The position numbers and the translations under genes were made by a program. This document shows, one piece after another, positions 1 to 12,607 of a DNA stretch of 64,000 nt. A model generated the notes under the pieces. The model searched no databases, was not told the DNA's origin, and saw only the letters and a program-made list of their open reading frames with translations. This DNA is from Anisus vortex (Eukaryota > Mollusca > Gastropoda > Planorbidae): positions 12,986,420 through 13,050,419 of the forward strand of contig OX421509.1 in assembly GCA_949126835.1 (NCBI GenBank), written 5' to 3'. How positions within the stretch are numbered: position 1 is the stretch's first letter; each line of letters opens with the position of its first letter.

Positions 1-2014
1 AATAGACATAATGAAGGGTTGTGGAGCTACAAATTTGATAGGCCATATTTTCACAAAGGCAGGTATAATTTTATGAATGAAAGACGGAATTTAGATTTGC
101 CGTGGCGAGATAGGGGTGTAGTGTAGACGGGGATGGATAGAACATAGAACTAAATGTGGACTATGGCTCATTGACTTGTATTAATAATATGGAAAAAGTT
201 GAACTTAATGTTTTTATTGTCAGTAACTGGTCTATTTACATGATCTGTTCCAGTATATTTGAGATAAGATATATTTAGTCTTTATTTTCAAATAGATCAC
301 ATAATTAATTATTATCATCGTCTTTTTCGATTATGTAACTTGTCGATACTTGTATTTCTTTGTGTTGTAATGTAATTTGTACTTTACATTTTTTCGACGC
401 AAGTCTGTAATGATGTTATCATGTACCAATGCTATTTTTTTAACTGCATGCTAGAGATGTATCTGAATGTTACAATTTTCTACCAAGTAATTTTGCTGAT
501 TTTTAAATTTTCTCTCAAATACGATGGTAATGTAACCAACGTGATGTTTCATTTCTTTTGCAATGCTTACAAACTGTACTAGTATATTTTCTTTTGTTGG
601 TTTGGAAAAAAAAATGTTTTGTACATCTTTTGTGAATTTGTTAGGAAAGTCGTTTAAAATGACATACGTCATTTTCATTTGGAAGGGAGGAATGTTGAGA
701 GAAGAATGCTGATAGATAGGGAAAGTTAAAATTGAGGTCGTGAGTGGAAATATTTTGTTCAACAGCCTACCACTGTTTGTTGTTATAACCTAGATACATT
801 CCCTGCTGGCTTAAAATTACCTTTGTCTTTTTACACGGGGTGACACTTTTTAATTAGAGAACGTATCAGTTCGAGAGAGGGATGGTCCGGAGTGTTGAGC
901 GGACAGGGTGTAGAGTTAAACAGCGTATGTTAGATAGAGTATAGATTTGGCTATCGAGGTGTCCACTTGTGTTAGAGTTAGGTAGAAACTAGTCACAGAT
1001 ATAGATGTATAGAGAGTTGATAGTAGTGTAGATGTTGAGCGATACAGTAAGCTATCATGTTGTAGAGTGCAGTCAGCAATGTAACTTTTATTTCAGTATA
1101 TTCTATTAAATTTGATATGTTTTACACAAGTTTTGGAGTTCTATTCATTTGTGTGTGAAAGTGGCACGAAATTAGAACCTCAAGAAATATGAACTCGTAA
1201 CAGTGACTAATTTTATGTCGTTCCGTATGGGGTTTAAAAAGATTACGCGACATATAACAGTAATATGATATAACAGTTTTTAAAAATAAGGTTCTAAGGG
1301 CCAAAATATTAGACACGCACAGAGAGATTTTGTTTATTTTCCCTGTACTACGAAGAGAATATAAAAGAAACTGTTTCAGCAGACGACGGGCTTATCGTGC
1401 CTGGTGAAGAGGGAAGTTTGGGTCAGATGGGATAAGCGTCAAGCACGCACTGGACAGTCGAACCGAAGGGGAGGCTATTGACACGTGTCGTCTGCTTCAC
1501 TAAATCTCATCAAGAGCGACTTCCCCCCCCCCCCCCCCCATTTTTTTTATTTTCCTGTTCTCATTTCGGAGGAAACAATCTTTTACCCTCGAATTCCCCC
1601 CCCCCCCCCTTTCCCGATCATTGGAAAGTGCACCCTTCCCAAATCCAACCTTTTCTCATTCGTTTGACCGCAGTGTTCCCGTTACAGCCCCCCCCCCCCC
1701 CCCACACACACTCTAAATTTTGCTAATACACAATCTGCTAATGGTTGTTTGTGACGAGTTATGGCGACAATCAGATCACTTCCGGAACTGGAATATGGCG
1801 TCGATCGTATCTTTGTGCCCCGGAAATGAAATATGGCGACGCTGGACTACCCCTATTGTCTACTGATTCCAACAGATTTGTTTGAGCACTCATCTAATTT
1901 TTGTTTTGGAGGAGTCATGTCCGCAGAATAGATAGTTTAGCACTGATAATAAAAGAAAATATAATGTTGTTATATAACAGATAATACAGATCACACACAC
2001 ACACACACATAGCA
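1..2014. other. No gene seen; poly-C tracts
   Basis: No supported coding exon, RNA gene or complete element. Three poly-C runs occur at about 1525, 1598 and 1688, and a (CA)n at about 1993. Open frames here are short and without recognisable domains. Confidence 0.6.
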
Positions 2015-2262
2015 CGTTCTTGTTGTTTTTTATTGGTTATAGATATACACGAGTTTACGTTCTTAGTTTTTATTGGCTTTAGAAATTCACGTGTTTACGT
2101 TCTTCTTTTTGATTGGCAACAAAGAAATACACGTGTTTACGTTCTTCTTTTTGATTGGCAACAAAGAAATACACGTGTTTACGTTCTTCTTTTTGATTGA
2201 CTATAAAGAAATACACGCGTTTACGTTCTTCTTTTTCATCGGCTTTAGAAATACACATGTTT
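2015..2262. repeat. 42-bp tandem repeat, about 5.5 copies
   Basis: The unit contains ACACGTGTTTACGTTCTT followed by TTTTGATTGG. The two middle copies are nearly identical and the outer ones diverged. Because 42 is a multiple of three the array gives a spurious repetitive open frame. Confidence 0.9.
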
Positions 2263-2321
2263 ACTTATAAAATAAAATGTCTGCCTCTGCCGTAAATACA
2301 CATTTGTTATGCATCTAAATA

Positions 2322-2541
2322 GTCCTGGGTTCGAATCCTAATGAAGGCTATGATTTTTTTCTCGAGTCAGGCGGGTGTCTCTGAATCATCTGATGAGTAC
2401 CTGACCTTAGTTGGGGTAAAGGCGTCTGTGCATCGTGCTGGCCACACAATCTCTGAGTTTGCCATGGCCACAGAAACTGCTTCACCGGTCCTATGGATCA
2501 ATTTGGTCCGACGGGAAACTTTTTTTTTACTTTACTTGAAA
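2322..2541 (+). mobile_element. tRNA-derived SINE, head truncated
   Basis: It starts at the B box region (CTGGGTTCGAATCC), then core TTAGTTGGGGTAAAGGCG, GTGCTGGCCACACAATC, and tail GGCCACAGAAACTGCTTCAC to GGTCCGACGGG and ACTTTACTT. The A box is lost. Confidence 0.85.
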
Positions 2542-2557
2542 TAATGTGTTTAAATGA

Positions 2558-2745
2558 GGAGCGTGCAATAGGCAGCCCGTGGACCACGCCCGGCCTATCA
2601 AGCCTTTTAATATTGGCAATTTTTATTTTGTTATTTATTGTATTCAAAATGATATTTATTAGAATGTGGTGTGGTCCACATCCTGTACGAAAATCCTTAT
2701 ACGGCCAAAGGGCTGAAAAAGTTGCACACCTCTGGTTTTTTAAAA
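2558..2745. mobile_element. Possible hAT-like MITE fragment
   Basis: On the minus strand it begins CAGAGGTGTGCAACTTTTTC, followed by GGCCGTATAAGG, and it contains GGCCGGGCGTGGTCCACGGG. This matches the style of GGGGTGTGCAACC hAT termini with internal GC-rich palindromes. The second terminus and a target duplication are not clear. Confidence 0.35.
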
Positions 2746-3689
2746 AAAGCATAAGGGCCGTAACCCAAGGCAGCCGAACGTTTTAACGGATCTCTGTTTA
2801 AAATACCGTGATAAAAGATAAAAGTAATATGGCACTTTAAAAAAACTCTTTTCGAACATTACCCAGTGAAAAACAAACATGATCAAACCAGAGTAAACAA
2901 GAAGTAAGCGAGCAGACTTAGTCTGAAGCTAAAATATTATGGGTTTATTGCTTCTGACATGAGACTTGCAGACGGCGGGAAAAGTGCTGGAATCTTCGGG
3001 TTGCTCCACCAAACTGATGCAGGAATGTAACAAAAGAACATTACGTCACATATCATTTTCATAAAATCGTAAACAAACTAGGGATAGAAAAGGAGAGAGA
3101 AAAAACGTCTTCTAGCAACTTCTGTTCACTTTGATTAGCTTCGCGGAGCTATCTCTTCAACCAATCAGGTACAGCCATCGCTTCAGCAAACGACTAAACA
3201 AAATATGATGAGAAAACAAATTGGGCGGGATTTTATCTTTTATTATATGCACTAAAAAATACTTTGAGATTCTAAGTCAGTGACTCTTAAATGGTTTTAT
3301 ATCGAACCCCTACCATTACAGTGGATGGACTTTATGCCGAGCAGATCTAAATTTGGAATCCCTGGTCTGGCGCTATTACGTTTTACGGGTTTTGCGGGGT
3401 CGTTTCCAAATCCAATAAAAGACCGCAGTGCAAGTTTTTGGGGGATTCCCGTGTCTCTTGCTGTGTGCAATTTACATTTGCAGACAATGGACCTGTGACT
3501 CGTTTAACTCTCTGTAGAATAATCACTACTATAAAGTATAAAGACGTTCCACGGCACGGGGGAGAGATGGCTGATATGAAGAGCTCTTTGTTTATGTTTT
3601 TTTGTCCATTATATAACACTACTTAAAATACTTTCACATACCAGGCTATTACTTATAGTCAAAGGATTAGGAGTTGAATGGGAATAGTG

Positions 3690-3750
3690 TGGCCGGCACA
3701 ATGCATCGGTCGCCTTTACTTTTCACTAACGGATACCAGGTGCTCATTTA
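3690..3750 (-). mobile_element. SINE core fragment
   Basis: TGTGGCCGGCACAATGCA, then GCCTTTACTTTTC and a GATACCAGGTGCTCATT stretch, correspond to the central SINE domain on the minus strand. Neither head nor tail is preserved. Confidence 0.65.
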
Positions 3751-3774
3751 CTACAATCAAGGAACCTACACTAC

Positions 3775-4045
3775 AATCATGCAGCCTTACAGTCGTGGGG
3801 AACTACAATCAATGAATTTACAAGTATGCAACCTACAGTCGAGGGAACTACAATCAATGAACTTACGATCCTGCAACCTACAGTCGAGGGAACTACAATC
3901 AATGAACCTACGATTCTGCAACCTACAATCATGCACCCTACTGTCGAGGGAACTACAATAAATGAACTTACGATCCTGCAACCTACAATCATGCAACCTA
4001 AGGTCTAGGTAAATACAAACAATGAACCTACAATTAAGTTACCTA
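3775..4045. repeat. 45-bp minisatellite with 23-bp half-units
   Basis: About six diverged copies of a unit built from CAGTCGAGGGAACTACAATC, AATGAACTTACGATCCTG and CAACCTA. Long frames on both strands here are repeat artefacts. Confidence 0.9.
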
Positions 4046-4955
4046 TATTCTGAAGACCCCATGTTAATCCACTCCACAGAAACATTTATTTTTCATATTA
4101 TATAGTCTAGACTTATTGAGTCTTTTTTGAAAATAAGAATTTTTTTTAATTGTGTCTCGAGGTTAAACAACAGGGTGGGGGGAGGAGGGAGGAAGGGAGG
4201 GGGCAACGAGGAGAATAAAATGACGTCTGTCTGGTGTCTGCTCTAATTACCCGGGACGTTTGAAGTTTAAATCAAGCTGGCGTCGGTTTCATATTGACGT
4301 GGAAGTGAAAGGGGGGGGGGGGCTTTTGTTTGAGGGTTAGTCAATAAATGTGCATGGGGAGGTAGGGTAAGGAGGGGGGGGGCGGGTAAGAAAGCCTTCA
4401 ACTTCCCCCAGTGGACACCGCTACAAGTGGGTCAGGAGAAGCCAGTCACGACAGTAATGCGAGCTCGAATCCAATATTATATAGCCTAATAAAAAAAAAG
4501 GGGGGGGGGGCAAATAATTGTGGGAGAATGAAAACAACAAACAAGTATGAATATGAAACGAAATTTCCCACATGGAATGTTTTTAATAAGTTATAAAAAT
4601 TATAATCATTTTATTAACGAAACAATTGCACAATTAACAAACTGATTGGCAGTTTTCTAGACAGATTATTTTGAGTTCACTTTTTATTTTTATGCTAATA
4701 AACGAGGCTCTGACTATTTATATTTTATGCAAATGAGATGCTGATTTATCAATAATAATGTTTTAATAATGTTTTGAACAATTTAAGCCAATTCTATTTG
4801 TAATATACTTTCTGTAAACAAAAGTTTCATATATATAATATATTCTTATTTATGGGGATACGCATTTTGTGGGGCAGATTGGAGATCCCGCTTTTTCCTT
4901 GTATTATTATTCCGCCCTCCATCTCCAGAATAATGTAGAATAATGATAATGGTGA
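4046..4955. other. No gene seen; G-tract-rich, then A/T-rich sequence
   Basis: Three poly-G runs (about 4311, 4373 and 4500) followed by A/T-rich unique sequence. No recognisable element. Confidence 0.5.
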
Positions 4956-4959
4956 TTTT

Positions 4960-5228
4960 AAACGCGATGTTATCCGTGCTATTAAATTTAGCATGCTCAG
5001 TGTGCTCTTGGTGTGAATTGTAGAGGCAGATTTATTAGTAGATTCTATGTAAGGCACACATCCACTAGCCAAAGAGAATGGTCTTATAAGTTCTTTTTAA
5101 AAGACTCTCATGTATGAGATTATCCCAGTGTCTGAGGTAAACTATTCCATAAAGAAGGCGCCACAGATTCAAATGAGCGCACTCCTAGGCACTTTCTTTT
5201 GTATCCAGCCACACTGAGAGTTTGACTA
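4960..5228 (-). pseudogene. LINE 3'-end fragment (CR1/L2-like)
   Basis: On the minus strand it reads GYKRKCLGVRSFESVAPSLW, then NSLPQTLG, the C-terminal end of a CR1/L2-type reverse transcriptase. The 3' tail hallmark GAGCACACTGAGCATGCT follows. The same family is represented in sense at 50190-50760. Frame broken; not functional. Confidence 0.75.
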
Positions 5229-5231
5229 TAA

Positions 5232-5813
5232 TAGGGCGTTTGCAATCCCGTGACGAAAAGCACGTGATTTGTGTTTACTTTGAGTAATGGTGTACAATTA
5301 AATATGGCCGCTGTATTAATAAAGTTTCATATAGGCTCGAGCTTTTTTTAAATGATGTGTTGTGTTTTAAGTCTTATTAAGATTTAAGCTGTATTATGTA
5401 TGTTAAATAAAATAGGCTATTTTATTATTATCATAGACATAGATCATAGACGATGTGAGCCTAATAGTTACTTGACTAGATAGCCTATTCACCAACAATA
5501 TCACTTGACATCGTAGTATTCGTAGCCTAGCCTACGAAACATTAAAAGTGTAGGCCTATAAAGTGTTATTGAAAGTGTAAATAGGTCTAGCCGGCCCTAG
5601 CCTAATCACATTAATCAATTAATCTACAGTACTACTATTTACCTCCTTATTTTTGAGTAGGATAGCCAATATTCAGATGTGAATTTTGCATGATAAAGAA
5701 GTACTTCACTTTGACCACGTTACGTTTGTACCTCAAGTGGGTTCTATATTTACACAAATACGTCACTAAATTTACACAAAAAAACTTAAGCTCCGCCTAC
5801 TGAGAACGCTCTA
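5232..5813 (-). mobile_element. PIF/Harbinger-like MITE, complete, 582 bp
   Basis: Termini are TAGGGCGTTTGCA and AACGCTCTA, imperfect inverted repeats, flanked by TAA on both sides (5229-5231, 5814-5816). A 3-bp TWA duplication is typical of PIF/Harbinger. The interior matches 52753-53323 and 28919-29458 over nearly full length. No transposase is encoded. Confidence 0.8.
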
Positions 5814-6212
5814 TAAGATTAAGATGGAGCGTTTGCTCTATTTTTAGAGCTTGTGTGTTTTTTTTTCCTGTGCGCAACCAATAAGGCTGTCTTAAATTAC
5901 TTCTACGCTCCTACGATTGAATTAAAGACTTCCGCTGTATACAACTTTCGATTCTAATCTTAATTTTCCATTGAGAAAAACCATAGCGAATTACTAAACC
6001 GGAAGTCTAGAGGACTTAGTGCGATCGGAAATTCCGAAACTAAGTGTTACAAGTTATCAAATAGCAGAAATATTAAAGCAAGCGGCCCGTGTTATTGTAG
6101 TCTTTTCTTTGATATACGTTCTCGAAGATAGGAAGGAGCAGTCCCGCGTATGAATCCGTACGTAAGTGACATAATTTTGTGAATAGATAAACATTGCAAT
6201 TTCACCCCCACC

Positions 6213-6532
6213 CAGTGGCGTATTTAGGCATGTTCCACACCCACTGGAACAGAAGCCCCCACATAAAAAGCGCAACCAAACATCCCAAAAAGAAATGTTT
6301 TAGTGACATCCCCATTGTTACGTTGAAAATGTAAAATAAAATTTATTTATTCCCCTGCAATATTAAGCGCACCAGTCCAACCAAGCTAAGCGCAACATAC
6401 AATTTATGATTTTACAGAATGTAACATGAATTAACGGTACTTTTCTGAGGTATGTGAAAGGCAGGGCGAGGCCACGTGGGGCCCCCACATAAATTTGGGA
6501 AAAGGGCCCCCACAATCCTAAATACGGCCCTG
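6213..6532. mobile_element. hAT-like MITE, 320 bp
   Basis: Termini CAGTGGCGTATTTAGG and CCTAAATACGGCCCTG are inverted repeats matching at 14 of 16 positions. Flanks CCCCCACC and CTCCCACC match at 7 of 8, an 8-bp duplication as in hAT. Nothing is coded inside. Confidence 0.75.
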
Positions 6533-6540
6533 CTCCCACC

Positions 6541-8165
6541 CTCTTAGAAATTTTGTCCCCCAGTCACTCATGAACTTCATATTGCTTTTTGTTCAAAGCG
6601 CGTGACTTGTGTAAGATGGCGGGTCGTGGCAAGATTGTCAGAGGCCATAATTTAATCCTCGCGAAGTTATCTTTCCACCATTGGTCACGTAAAAGGAAAG
6701 GGTCATCCATCAAGGGGGAGTGACCATCAGGTTCCTTTCGCTCCCCTCCCCCCCCCACACACCCATCCGCTCTAGTGGTCATCTGGTGATGAGGGCGAGG
6801 GACGTGACGCCACATAAATCACCCCGCCCCCTCCCCACCTCCTTTCCCCTGTGCCCACAAATCAACAAAGCGCACAGTGCCCACTTCTAGGAATGTGTGA
6901 GAGAATATTAAATGGGTGTAGTTGGGGGGGGGGGGCGGGGGAGGGCGACTAAATGAACAGCCACACTTCGGGCTGACCAACAGTCCCCTGGCGCCCTAAC
7001 AGACAGTTCCGCTCCCCTGCATAATCTACCACTCCAACACCACCCTGGGCTTTGGAGAAAGGGGGGAGATGGCGGCGGGGGTCAGACAGACATCTGCCTT
7101 GAAATGTAATTTAGTTGACCGGCCTGACGCAACACTGACCAGCCACCCCCCCCCTCGATACCCCTCCACGGACAAGCTTAGTTTCTCACGGACGGCGCCG
7201 TCTGGTCTCTCGCTGACCTCCCCCTCCCCCCCGTCCCGATTGTCCAAATGGCATTTTTCTGTTCTGGCATGTTTATTCAACTATCATATGTAACCGAATC
7301 GCGAGCCGGAAGTCACGTGGCTTGATTTGAATAGAAACGTGTCTCCATACTTGATTAATCCAAGGGAAGCCATTCTGATCGAAACCCAAAACAATCCGCG
7401 AACGTTTAGAGATCAGTTAGACGTTAGGTCATTTAAAGCAGAAGTGTGATTCTAGAGTATTCTAGAATCTAGAAGGAAACTAATAATAAATAATAATAAT
7501 TTAAAACGATGTAGGCCTACGTTAATGCATTTATAGGTCTATTAAACTTTAAAAACTTTGTTTTTTATATATGCATAAAGACTTATGTATCTATTTATGG
7601 GCATACAATGCTTATCTATTTATCTGTTTATGTATATGTCGTCTTAATAGGAAAGTTGTTTATGTTGTTTTTTATTCAACCCCTAGAATTACGCGTGTTT
7701 GTCTTTCAACAAAATTATAATAACTACACATGTTCATGAAGTAACTCAATGGCCACACCTGTAAATTAGTTGGGAGTGATTAAATCCAGGGTCAATCGTA
7801 GACAAGATGGTCAGAGATTTAAAGATAACAATGGATGTTATAGAATTTTGGGTGGGTAGTAAAAAGATAAAAAGAAACTTATTTTTATTTGGAATGGTCA
7901 ATGAGGAGTGGTCATTGCGTCCAGTCAACAACTTGCGTACAAATCAGAGATAATTATTTGGTTGTGGTTATCTAGATTGGGAGCGGCAAATAAGCAGTTT
8001 GAGTTGAGACAACTGTATGTATATAAGTCACTAAGAAAGGTTTAGTCCTCATTTTAATAAATATATTGCGAGTTGCCAAGTCCACATTAAGTGATTTTGA
8101 AAATTCATTGGATTACTGTGCAGTGATTCCTAACTTGGAATATAATTGTATCAAAACCTTATAAT
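6541..8165. other. No gene seen
   Basis: Unique-looking sequence with poly-G/C runs at 6748 and 6925 and a proline-rich spurious frame at 7069-7293. A palindromic run of TCTAGA motifs lies at 7450-7472. Nothing could be assigned. Confidence 0.5.
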
Positions 8166-8168
8166 AGA

Positions 8169-8943
8169 TTCTGTTCAATCTAAACGTGGTAAAGAATAGA
8201 TTGAGCACGACGGATACGTGTTTGATAGATTCAGTGCTGACAATTCCAAAAAGGTTCTGGCGGTGTGAGTTGAAGAACGAATATAAAGCCCGCCTACACA
8301 CGTCAGTCGATAATGCTCAAATTGTAATGCATGTCAACCAGCATAGCCATGGAAGTGATGCAGCTCATCTTCAGGCTGTCGTGATAATGTCTGGTATTAA
8401 GAGAAAGGCAACCATAACCACAGAAATTCCGTCCGTTATCATTAACCAAGCACTTCAAGGTACCTCTGCTGCTATTCAAGCCAAATTGCCTAAAAAAGAT
8501 GCCATTCGTAAGGTTATTCAGCGGAGTAGAAACGACGTGCAATCAGCTCCTCCACAACCAGTGGATCGAGCATCTATAGTAATTCCACGTGAATATCGTA
8601 TGTACGAAGTTGCATCAAATCAGATGGAAGAGTTTCTTTTGTGGTTTTCAGGAAAACGAGATGAAAAAAAGAATTCTTATATTTGGTCGTCAATCATAGT
8701 GATTGGAGTAACCAAATGAAAAAATTATACGTAGACGGAACCTTCAGTCTTGCTCCTGCTCTTTTTTCACAAATTTACGTCATCATGGCAGACAGAGGAG
8801 GATTCGTGCTGCCTATCTCATACGCTCTGCTACCAAACAAAGAAGGTGAGACTTACCGAAGAATGTTTGAAGCCATCAAAGAAATGTGGCCACATTTAAA
8901 TCCGTCATCCGTTTCTATTGACTTTGAACAGGCAGCAATGGGG
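8169..8943 (+). pseudogene. Mutator-like (MULE) transposase relic with FLYWCH domain
   Basis: Reading across frames, SKRGKE..HDGYVFDRFS and RFWRCELKNEYKARLHT with a terminal HVNQHSHG form a FLYWCH zinc finger. Then comes a linker with EFLLW, and the MULE core YVDGTFSLAPALFSQIYVI ... SIDFEQAAM. At least two frameshifts separate these parts (near 8255 and in the A-run near 8665), with stop codons between. A Cys expected before KARLHT is Tyr. The C-terminal half is absent: the frame runs into a SINE. Mutator transposases cut and paste DNA with 8-11-bp duplications; this copy is dead. Confidence 0.85.
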
Positions 8944-9193
8944 CGGGTGAAGCAGCGTTCACCAGTTTATGTGGCCAAAAAATACTAGGGAATTGTGTGG
9001 CCAGCACAATGCCCAGCCACCTTTACTTTACCCCCAAACTAATGTCAGGTAGGCCTACCTATCAGAGATGGGTGGACTCAGGGACACCCTCCAGACCAGA
9101 GAACACAATCTAGACTTCACCCAGGATTCGAACCCAGGACCTTCGGTACGTCAGCCGAACACGCTGCCGCTCGGCCACGTCTCCCCTGTCTCG
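8944..9193 (-). mobile_element. tRNA-derived SINE inserted at the end of the MULE relic
   Basis: Minus-strand copy with tRNA head (GTGGCCGAGCGGCAGCGTGT, GGTTCGAATCC), core and CTGGTGAACGCTGCTTCACC tail. It is flanked by AATGGGG at 8937-8943 and 9194-9200, a plausible 7-bp target duplication. The MULE frame is not recognisable on the far side. Confidence 0.85.
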
Positions 9194-9285
9194 AATGGGG
9201 GACGCGAAAAACGCCACCGCCTCCTCCTAAAAAATATAGCAATAGTTCTACCAGTGAGTAAAAAATATATATATTTGCCAACACT

Positions 9286-9365
9286 GTATTCGAGCGGCAG
9301 CGCTTTCGACTGGCGATCCGAAGGTCATGGGTTCGAATTCTGGTGAAGGTCGGAGTTCTGAGTTC
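9286..9365 (+). mobile_element. SINE tRNA-head fragment
   Basis: TTCGAGCGGCAGCGCTTTCG, GGCGATCCGAAGGTCATGG and GTTCGAATTC represent the tRNA-like head and B box; core and tail are missing. Confidence 0.7.
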
Positions 9366-9429
9366 ACAAGACTAGAACTAGTGCTAAAATTTGTAAGTAC
9401 TCATCCCTTAAATTTAAGGCTCCTTAGAT

Positions 9430-9628
9430 CAGGTATCGGAAACTTACCGAGCCCGTGCCAGCCCTGGCACGCAAGAGTGATTTTCAATGCCTCGCGGATA
9501 TTACCTATAATCAGGCAATCTAACAAAGATTGAGTGTTAGTTCAGGATAAATTTTAGACTCTTGGCACGCTGAATGAATTATAAATCCAGCTTCAGCACA
9601 TTACTATCAAAACGTTTGCCGACTCCTG
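9430..9628. mobile_element. hAT-type MITE (GGTCGGCAACC family), 199 bp, decayed
   Basis: Begins CAGGTATCGGAAACTTACC and ends AACGTTTGCCGACTCCTG, with the family motifs GGCACGCAAGAGTGATTTTC and CACGCTGAATGAATTA inside. Flanking 8-mers no longer match. Confidence 0.7.
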
Positions 9629-9764
9629 ACACGAAACTCGTAAGTAATGCTGCTCGCAACCCGTTAAGGTCTCTGAAGAGATCAATGTAAAGTTGGCACC
9701 CTTACACACAAACACACTTCCGTCACAAAAGTGGAAAAGAATATTTAACTAATTCCACGTCTAT

Positions 9765-10495
9765 ATCATCCACTATATTATTTACTTTAGTCTATATAAT
9801 TCACTATATCATTCACTATATCATCCGCTATAACAACCCGCTATACCATCCACTATATCATCCGCTATATCATCCACTATATCATCAGCTATAACAACCC
9901 GCTATATCATCCACTATTTCATAGACTATATTATCCACTTTATCATTCACTATATCATCCACTATTTCATCCACTATATTATCCACTATATCATTCACTA
10001 TATCATCCACTATTTCATCCACTATATTATCCACTATATCATTCACTATATCATCCGCTATAACAACCCGCTATATCATCCACTATTTCATCCACTATAT
10101 TATCCTCTATATCATTCACTATATCATCCACTATTTCATCCACTATATTATCCACTTTATCATTCACTATATCATCCACTATTTCATCCACTATATTATC
10201 CACTATATCATTCACTATATCATCCACTATTTCATCGACTATATTATCCACTATATCATTCACTATATCATCCACTATTTCATCCACTATATTATCCACT
10301 ATATCATCCGCTATAACAACCCGCTATATCATCCACTATTTCATCCACTATATTATCCTCTATGTCATTCACTATATCATCCGCTATACCATCCGCTATA
10401 ACAACCCGCTATATCATTCACTATATTATCCACTATTTCATCCACTATATTATCCACTATATCATTCACTATATCCACTATATCATTCACTATAT
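9765..10495. repeat. 12-bp minisatellite, left block
   Basis: Array of ACTATATCATCC-like 12-bp units with a 48-bp higher-order pattern (variants with TTTC, TATT and ATTC). Long open frames on both strands are due to the multiple-of-three unit. It continues at 13278 after two nested insertions. Confidence 0.93.
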
Positions 10496-10642
10496 CAGGT
10501 GTCGGCAACCTTTTGCTAATAGTGTCCCAATGATTTCTAAATCATTTAGCGTCTCAGCAGCCTGAAAGTCAACCTGCTCTGCGATATTTTTAATTTTTTT
10601 GTTGTAACACAGTTTCTTAAGCTCCGTAGCAACACCAAGGCC

Positions 10643-12607
10643 CAGGGCCGGCTCATCTATACAGGCGAACTAGGCGGCCGCCTAGGGCGATATTTATTTT
10701 TTTTTGGGGGGGGGGGCGGCAAAATCAAGGATTTTTTTTTAATTTGGGGATTTAAAAATATAAACTATATTAAATTTTAGTGCTTGTGCGCGCTAATAGC
10801 ATAAGCAGATGGATTACTATGTAATGAAAGGCGAAGAGTATTTTCTTTAAGTTGTCTTGGAAAATAAGAAAGTATGCCCTAACAGTAGCCTACCTAGTTT
10901 GGCAACCTCGCTGTGCGTAGAGGAGTGCAAAAAAAGACAACCCTTCTTTTCCCCCGGCCACACTCTGGATGCGATGAGGTGGCGGAATATCGTAGTGAAG
11001 TGACTTGACCGTGATCTTCAAGTCAGTTCGTGAATCGTAAGTCGTGAGGGCGATGAGTTATTTGCATTAGCAGTGCAGTTGTTGTTTTTGTGCAGTTTCA
11101 GACTGTTAATTACGAAATCGAGTACATTAAATCCCATAAGTGGCACAATTTATCCCAGTCGAATTGATGCACCAACACCTCTGCGGTACCAGTTATCTCA
11201 TGTTTGTGATGCTTTGGAAAAGATTTCTGAAGACACTAAATGATCTAGTGGCAGTATTGCGATGGTAGAAGCACTTGGGTGACTTTAAAATATCTCAAAC
11301 TTAAAGTTTATTGCTGCATTTGTCACATGGCACAACATTTGTTTCAAGTAAACATAACTAGTAAGATACGGCAAGAAAAGGAATTGAGTCTTCAGAGAGC
11401 AGTTAATCACCTGAAAAAAAAAGCGAAGAGTTTTTGGTTACAGCTAGAAGCGATTTAGAGTTCTTTAGAGTTCTGGTTGATGCTAATGCAGTAGCATTAG
11501 AAGGTGCATGGAATAGAATCGGTATTTGAGAAAGAGAAGGTCCGAAATAAAAAATAGAAGAATATGGTTGATTACGAATCAACAGATGAATATGTAAATA
11601 TTGCAGGTGACCCCTTAGAAAGTTTCAAGGTCCTCTTTATGTTGCTGCTTTAGACATAGCTGAATATGCGGTAAAAGAAAGATTTTCCCAGTTAAATAAA
11701 GTATCTGGTGTCTTTGGATTTGTGTACAACATTCCTGACCTAAAAACAAGACTACTTAAAAGGTTAAGTCGATGTGCGAAACTTGGAAAAAACATTAACA
11801 ATTGAAAAAGAAGAAGGTTTGAATGAATCTGAAATGGCTGCTGTACGTCGTTGTTCTGAACTTAGAGTAATTTCTCATCATCTCCATGACTCAGTATTAA
11901 ACCCTGAAGAAGTCCTCAACTACATTTACCAACAGAATCTTGAAAATGGATTTCCTAACATTTGTGTAGCCCTTCGTATTTTGCTTACGTTGCCACTTTC
12001 CGTAGCTAGTGCTGAACGAAGGTTTTTCAAAACTTAAGCTAATTAAAACCTATGTGTCAGGAGAGATTTGTGGGTCTGGCGACAATTTCTATAAGTGAGA
12101 TAGCTAAGGTTTTAGTCTTTAGGAGTATAAATACTGGTAATCAGTATTTAAATTTGACTTTTGGACCGTAGTTAAAAAAACAATAATCCAATATCAAGCA
12201 ATACCAAGTATATTTTTTAAAGTGTTATAAAAACAGAAAAACTAACTGTAATCTAACTGTTAGTTTCTGTTTGTTATTAAGAGAACTGTACATAATGCAA
12301 TTATAAAACCTATAAACCTTTATACCTAATGTGTAACTGTATTTTATTTAACTTTTCTAATAATTATTTATATTTTTAATTATTAATCTAAAATGCAAAG
12401 CCATTGTTACTTTTCATTCACCTGTTTTATTTACATTTCACAGTCATCAATTAAAGGTTATAAAATAAAATTCTTTGCCCAATTAACAATTATTAACAAA
12501 AACATATGTTCGAAGTTCTATACCCGGCAGACCCCGCCAAAGGCACTTTAATGAGGGCGCAAAATTTGTTTTCGCCTAGAGCGCCAAAAACCATAGAGCC
12601 GGCCCTG
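10643..12607 (+). mobile_element. Nested hAT element with perfect TIRs and 8-bp duplication
   Basis: A 1965-bp element has perfect 12-bp inverted ends CAGGGCCGGCTC / GAGCCGGCCCTG and perfect duplications CCAAGGCC at 10635-10642 and 12608-12615. It carries the decayed transposase described separately. Its sharp ends show it is younger than its host element, whose duplication has one mismatch. Confidence 0.92.
11150..12110 (+). pseudogene. hAT transposase remnant (ZMYM1-like group)
   Basis: Fragments in shifting frames include CDALEKISEDTK, ARSDLEFFRVLVDANAVALE, AALDIAEYAVKERFSQLNKV and the C-terminal dimerisation domain NPEEVLNYIYQQNLENGFPN..VALRILLTLPLSVASAERRF. The last is the hAT signature (LRILLTLPVSVASAERSFSKLKLIK). 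A frameshift after ERRFF and multiple stops before 11774 make it inactive. The longest surviving frame is 11774-12037. Confidence 0.88.

Noticed and set aside
1478..1726. Proline-rich 82-codon frame
   Set aside because: Created by three poly-C runs; no domain.
8186..8719. 177-codon host gene
   Set aside because: The content is FLYWCH plus MULE transposase in broken frames; it is a transposon relic.
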